From NCBI GenBank assembly GCA_038329845.1, contig JBBQNJ010000103.1:1-12773 (forward strand): DNA of 12,773 nt, in the 5' to 3' direction. The position numbers were made by a program, and so were the translations under genes. The stretch is from JBBQNJ01 sp038329845. Lineage in GTDB: Bacteria > Planctomycetota > Phycisphaerae > Tepidisphaerales > Tepidisphaeraceae. Under the pieces are notes generated by a model that was given only the letters and a program-made list of their open reading frames with translations, was not told where the DNA came from and did no database searches. Shown here one piece after another: positions 8,449-12,773 of the stretch (positions are counted from its first letter, which is position 1; each line of letters opens with the position of its first letter).

Positions 8449-11400
8449 CATCGCGCCCGCTTGCCAGCGACAGGTCCGGGTCCGGGCGGCGCGGCCGGCC
8501 GGATCGGCGAAGGTACGTCGGGATCCTCCTGGGGATCATTCTGTTGTCCGGGGGCGTTTACCTGTTGAACAACGGGAAAGTGGTCCTGTGGGATCGCGAT
8601 GAGCCGCGTTACGCCCAGACTTCGCGGCAGATGCTCGAGTCGGGCGATTGGGTCGTCCCCAGGCTTCTGGACAAGGTCCGCAACGCCAAACCGGTCTTGA
8701 TTTACTGGTGTCAGGCGGCGTCGATGGCCATCTTTGGCGACGATGCCGCCGCGGCACGGCTGCCGTCGGCGCTGGCGATAGTCGGGACGCTGGGCGCGCT
8801 GGGCGCGGTGCTTCCTCGCCGGATCGGACGGCCGCGGGCGCTGTGGGCGGTCTTCATCCTCGCCACCAGCGCCATGACGATCGCGGCGGGCAAAATGGCC
8901 GTAACCGACGCGGTGCTGCTGCTGTGGATCACGCTGTCGCAGGTGGCGCTATATCAACTATGGCGTGGCGGGATCGAATGGGGCCCGGTGCTGCTGTTCG
9001 CCGTGGCGGTAGCGCTGGCGGGGCTGACCAAGGGACCGGTGGTGCTGGGGGTGAGCGCTACGACCTTACTGAGTTTGTGGCTTTTGCGCCGATTCGCCGG
9101 CGCAGCGCCGGGGCCGATGCCTTGCCGCCGTCCGCAGCCGGCGCGGTCGGTGGTTCTGAAGGTGACGGTCGCGCTGGCGCTGTTCGGCGTGATCGTGGCG
9201 CCTTGGTTGATTCTGATCGAACGCCGCGCGCCGGGATTTATCTTGTCAGCGCTGTCGCACGATGTGGTCCAGCGGATACAATCCGGCCTCGAGGGTCATA
9301 AAGGCCCGCCGGGGTATTATCTACTGACGATCTGGGGAACGTTCTTTCCGTGGTCGCTGCTGTTGCCACTGGCGATCGGGCTGGGGCTGCATCATCGCCG
9401 CCGTCCGGTCATCGCATTTTGCCTGGCGGCGGTCCTCGGTCCGTGGTTGCTGATGGAAGCGGTGCAGACCAAGCTGTCTCACTACATCCTGCCGATCTTT
9501 CCTCCATTGGCGGTGTTGACGGCCGACGCTCTCTATCAGTGCATTCGACGGCGGCATGATGATCTCGCCCGCCCGGCGTTTTTCGGCGCGACGGTGATCT
9601 GGGGGTTCATTGTGGCGTTGCTGGGCGCTGCGCCGTGGCTGGCGCTGCGGTGGTTTTCGCTCGGGACGAAATCCCTGGTGTCTGCGGGGATCTTCACGGC
9701 GGTGGCGATCGGCATGGCGACGGCGGTGATCGTGTTGTTTCGATCGCGCTGGATCGGCTGGGCCGCGGCGGTCATGGGGCTGGGGACTTTCGGATTAGTG
9801 ACGGCGATCTATGGGTCGTACTTCGTTCATGCCCAGTATCTTCGCACCAGCCAGCGGGTGGCCAATGAGCTGATCCGCCTGGGGGCGACCGTCCCAGGGG
9901 AAGTAATCATGATCGACTACAAGGAGCCGAGCCTGGCGTTCCATCAGGGCGGGGAGATCCGCCCGGAGGATGACAACGGATATCTCGAACACGCTCCCCC
10001 CGAGCGCTGGCCGCGTTGGATCGTTCTCACCGACGAGATATGGAACGCGACGCCGGCATCAATCCGCGATCGGTTGCGCGTGATCAGCACATTCCGCGGA
10101 TGGGCCTACGCCGACGGGGGACGCATTGTGCAGGTGAGGGTTGTCGAGCCTCGGCGGTGAGGGTGCGGGCGATGACGTCGGGCAACCCCAGAGCCTTCGA
10201 CGATGACAGCGCCACGGCGACCGGGTGGCAGTTCCGCATTCTGCTGGTTGTTCGGTTTTTCATGCCGACTTAGAATGTCCCCCATCAAACGAGGATTTAA
10301 GACAATGCGTGGGTGTTGCGGGCTGCTGGCGATGCTGCTGGTGTTGGGCGCGGTTCCCGCGGCATGGGCCGAGGAGCCGACGCAGCCCGAGCAGCTTAAG
10401 AAGATGTACGACGATGCGTTGGTGCAGCTCAAGCAGGCGCAGGATCGCCGCAACGAGTTGGCCGTTGAAAATGAGAAGCTGGTCGCGCGGGTGGGCGAAC
10501 TGGACAAGTCGTTAGCGTCGATGCGGGCGCAGCTCGAGGAGATGCGGTCCCAGGCATCCGTTTGGGCGGAAAGGACCTACTTTCTCCGGTCGCATTACGT
10601 TGCCTGGCGCCAGTTTATTCAGGCGCGTCCGGAATGGATGGCGCGCTGGGAGTTGTTCCTGGAGTTGCCGCCGTTCGCGGCCGGCGCGGCGGCGGACCTG
10701 CTCGCGGTGACCTCGCCGCCCTCGCCAGTCAAGCCACCAGAGGCGGCGTCGACGGCGCCGACGACATCGACGGCACCGGCGGTCCCGGCGACATCGCCAT
10801 CGCCCGGATAACCGAACGCAGCGAATCATCGCGGGGCGCAAGATCGGCAAGCGATGCGCCCGCCGCTTTACGATACCTGCTTTCCGCACGAATCAATTTG
10901 GGCGCAGGAGTAGCAGGCGAATTGGCTTAGGTCGGATCGTCACCGGTTCCTCGCACCGCTGGAATGACCAATCGCGATCGGCGATCCATTCGATGAATCC
11001 ATCGCCGCTCTGGCGAGCCGGCTCGCCCAGCAGCACCAGGCCCGACCGCTCGACGTGGCGGCGCCAGAACGATTCCAGCCCGAGCCACTGTCGCCGTTCG
11101 TAGACGATGTCGGCACCCAGGATGAGGTCGAACCGCTCATCGAGCGCATCGGTCAGCCAGTTGAGCCGGCGCGTCCGCACCCGAGCGGCGTCGGGCAGGC
11201 TGTTCAATCGTGCGAACAGCAGTGCCGCCGGCTCGAGGTCGGCGAACAAGACGTGATCGCCTATTCTCGCCGCCACCGAGCCACACAATCCCATGCCGCA
11301 TCCCAGGTCCAGTACCCGCCGGCGCGGTCGCCCGGGCGGGGAATTGCGAATCAACCATTGGGCGACGGCCCTGGCCGAGTCCCACAGCTCGGCCCAGTAG

Positions 11401-12773
11401 GGCAGGTGCAGATCCTCGTTTTCCGGGCGTTTTCCCTCAGCCTTTTCCTGCCGATCGACCTCGTCGGCCACCTTCTCGAGTACTTGGTCCGGATCGGCGA
11501 TGCGGGTGAATGACAGGCTTAGGCCGGGAAGCTCGATCGCCTGCGACACGGTCTGGTATCGGCGGGCGATGCGATGGCGCAGACGCCCGCCGAGGTTCGT
11601 GGCGATGGCGCGGCGAGAGCGGCGACTCATGCTCGCTCCGCGGGCGTCGTCGGCGCAGGCATGGGCGCAGCGGTGCTCATTCGACGAGGTTTTTCTCGAA
11701 CACGATCAGGTTGTCGGCATGGGTGGAATCCCAGCGGATTCCCGCAACGTCGTACCCCAGCGCGATGGCGAAGTGGATGAACTCGCGCTGGTGATTCATG
11801 CACTCGCAGCGGATGTGTTCATAGCCGTGGTCTTTGGCCCAAGCCTGCTGGGCCTCGTGCAACTGCCGGGCGATCCCGTTTCGGCGCAGATCCGGGCGGA
11901 CTGCGCCGAGCCACTGGTAGAACATCCCGGGCTTAAGCTCGAAGCCGATCCAGAAACCCGCCGGACGATTGTCGACCCGGGCGAGGAGGGTCAGCGGATT
12001 GTGTCGCCCGAGGAATCGGCGCTTGAAGAAATCCACCTCCCGCCGGGGGCGGAACATCGAGTTGTAAAGCTCCACCGCCAGAGGCAGATGCTTTTCGTCG
12101 ACGATCATGATGTCAGCCTGGGCCACGAGCGTGCAACCTCCTGATTTCGTTCGGCGCGGTAACCCCTAGCATACCCCCGCGCCGCCGGATTCAAACCCTC
12201 TACGCCGTGCGCGTGCCCCGGGATCCTTGACACTTTCGGCGGGCTTAGGAATCGCGACACAATAAAAGGCTCTTCAGGAAATCGAGTGGGTGATTGCTGG
12301 CATTCGGTTGCGAAGTAGTGCCGTAAATCATGGAAGCGGCTTCGCCGCACGGCGTAGCAAAACGGCAACAACACGCACGGCGCGATAAAACGGGACAGGT
12401 GCGATATATTGGACGCCTCTCATCCCGCCCGGATAGATTCTATGCTATGCCGCGCACCGCCCGCATCGCACCGGTCGGGGTTTTCTTCCACGTCATCAAC
12501 CGTGGCGTCGGGCGTCGCGAAATCTTCCACAAAGATGAAGACCGCGCCGCCTTCGAGCGCGTCCTGGCCTATGCCCTGGCGCGGGCGATAAAACGGGACA
12601 GGGTGGAATGCCATTCGGTTAATCTATAAGCCGCGCTGTTGAAGTATCTTACATTAACTTGCGCGAAGCATGGCCTCCTGTCATAATGGGGGTGGTTTCT
12701 CAGACCCCAACCCACAGGAGGCCAAGGATGGCTATCGTCGCTTCGGTTCTCAAAGATCATGGATGATCCGCTG

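Overview
The window is GC-rich bacterial DNA. A planctomycete, probably uncultivated, is the best guess. The gene content points that way: a large FAD oxidoreductase with a discoidin-like tail, an SMP-30 lactonase, a Ser/Thr kinase fused to a membrane-anchored FGE/SUMF1 domain, and IS200-like RAYT transposase remnants. This assignment is inference from gene families. Both ends lie in sequence that breaks assemblies (a CCCCG tandem repeat on the left, an insertion-sequence-like leader on the right), so the window may be a whole contig.

Layout. Positions 18-93 hold a (CCCCG)n tract against the end of a minus-strand FAD oxidoreductase (96-2387). A divergent pair on the plus strand, 12 bp apart, encodes a coiled-coil zinc-ribbon protein (2526-3623) and an SMP-30/regucalcin-like lactonase (3636-4517). 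Positions 4518-4838 contain short repeats, a nearly perfect 70-bp hairpin and a truncated RAYT transposase with its conserved leader. Next, on the minus strand, come an Avd-like gene remnant (4839-5046) and a receptor-type Ser/Thr kinase with a C-terminal FGE/C-lectin-fold domain (5130-7165). The plus strand then carries malate dehydrogenase (7459-8448), an overlapping ArnT/GT39-type glycosyltransferase (8445-10160) and a small exported coiled-coil protein (10305-10811). A minus-strand pair, GNAT acetyltransferase followed by a SAM methyltransferase (12126 to 10893), is joined by a 17-codon mini-ORF through two ATGA overlaps. The right end (12300-12773) is a mobile-element scrapyard: a possible integrase motif, a second inverted RAYT fragment, and the leader and first codons of what looks like an insertion sequence.

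The most interesting part is 4839-7165, read here as a relic of a diversity-generating retroelement (DGR). The kinase's FGE-type C-terminus ends in a variable-region-like segment whose non-consensus positions are nearly all NNC codons, as expected from adenine mutagenesis of AAC. An Avd-family reading frame follows directly. The template repeat and reverse transcriptase that usually come next are absent; a RAYT element occupies that place. The kinase carries an in-frame TAG and a one-base frameshift, and avd carries a frameshift and is truncated, while the neighbouring genes are mostly intact. If correct, this was a receptor kinase with a hypervariable external sensor domain that has lost its diversification machinery.
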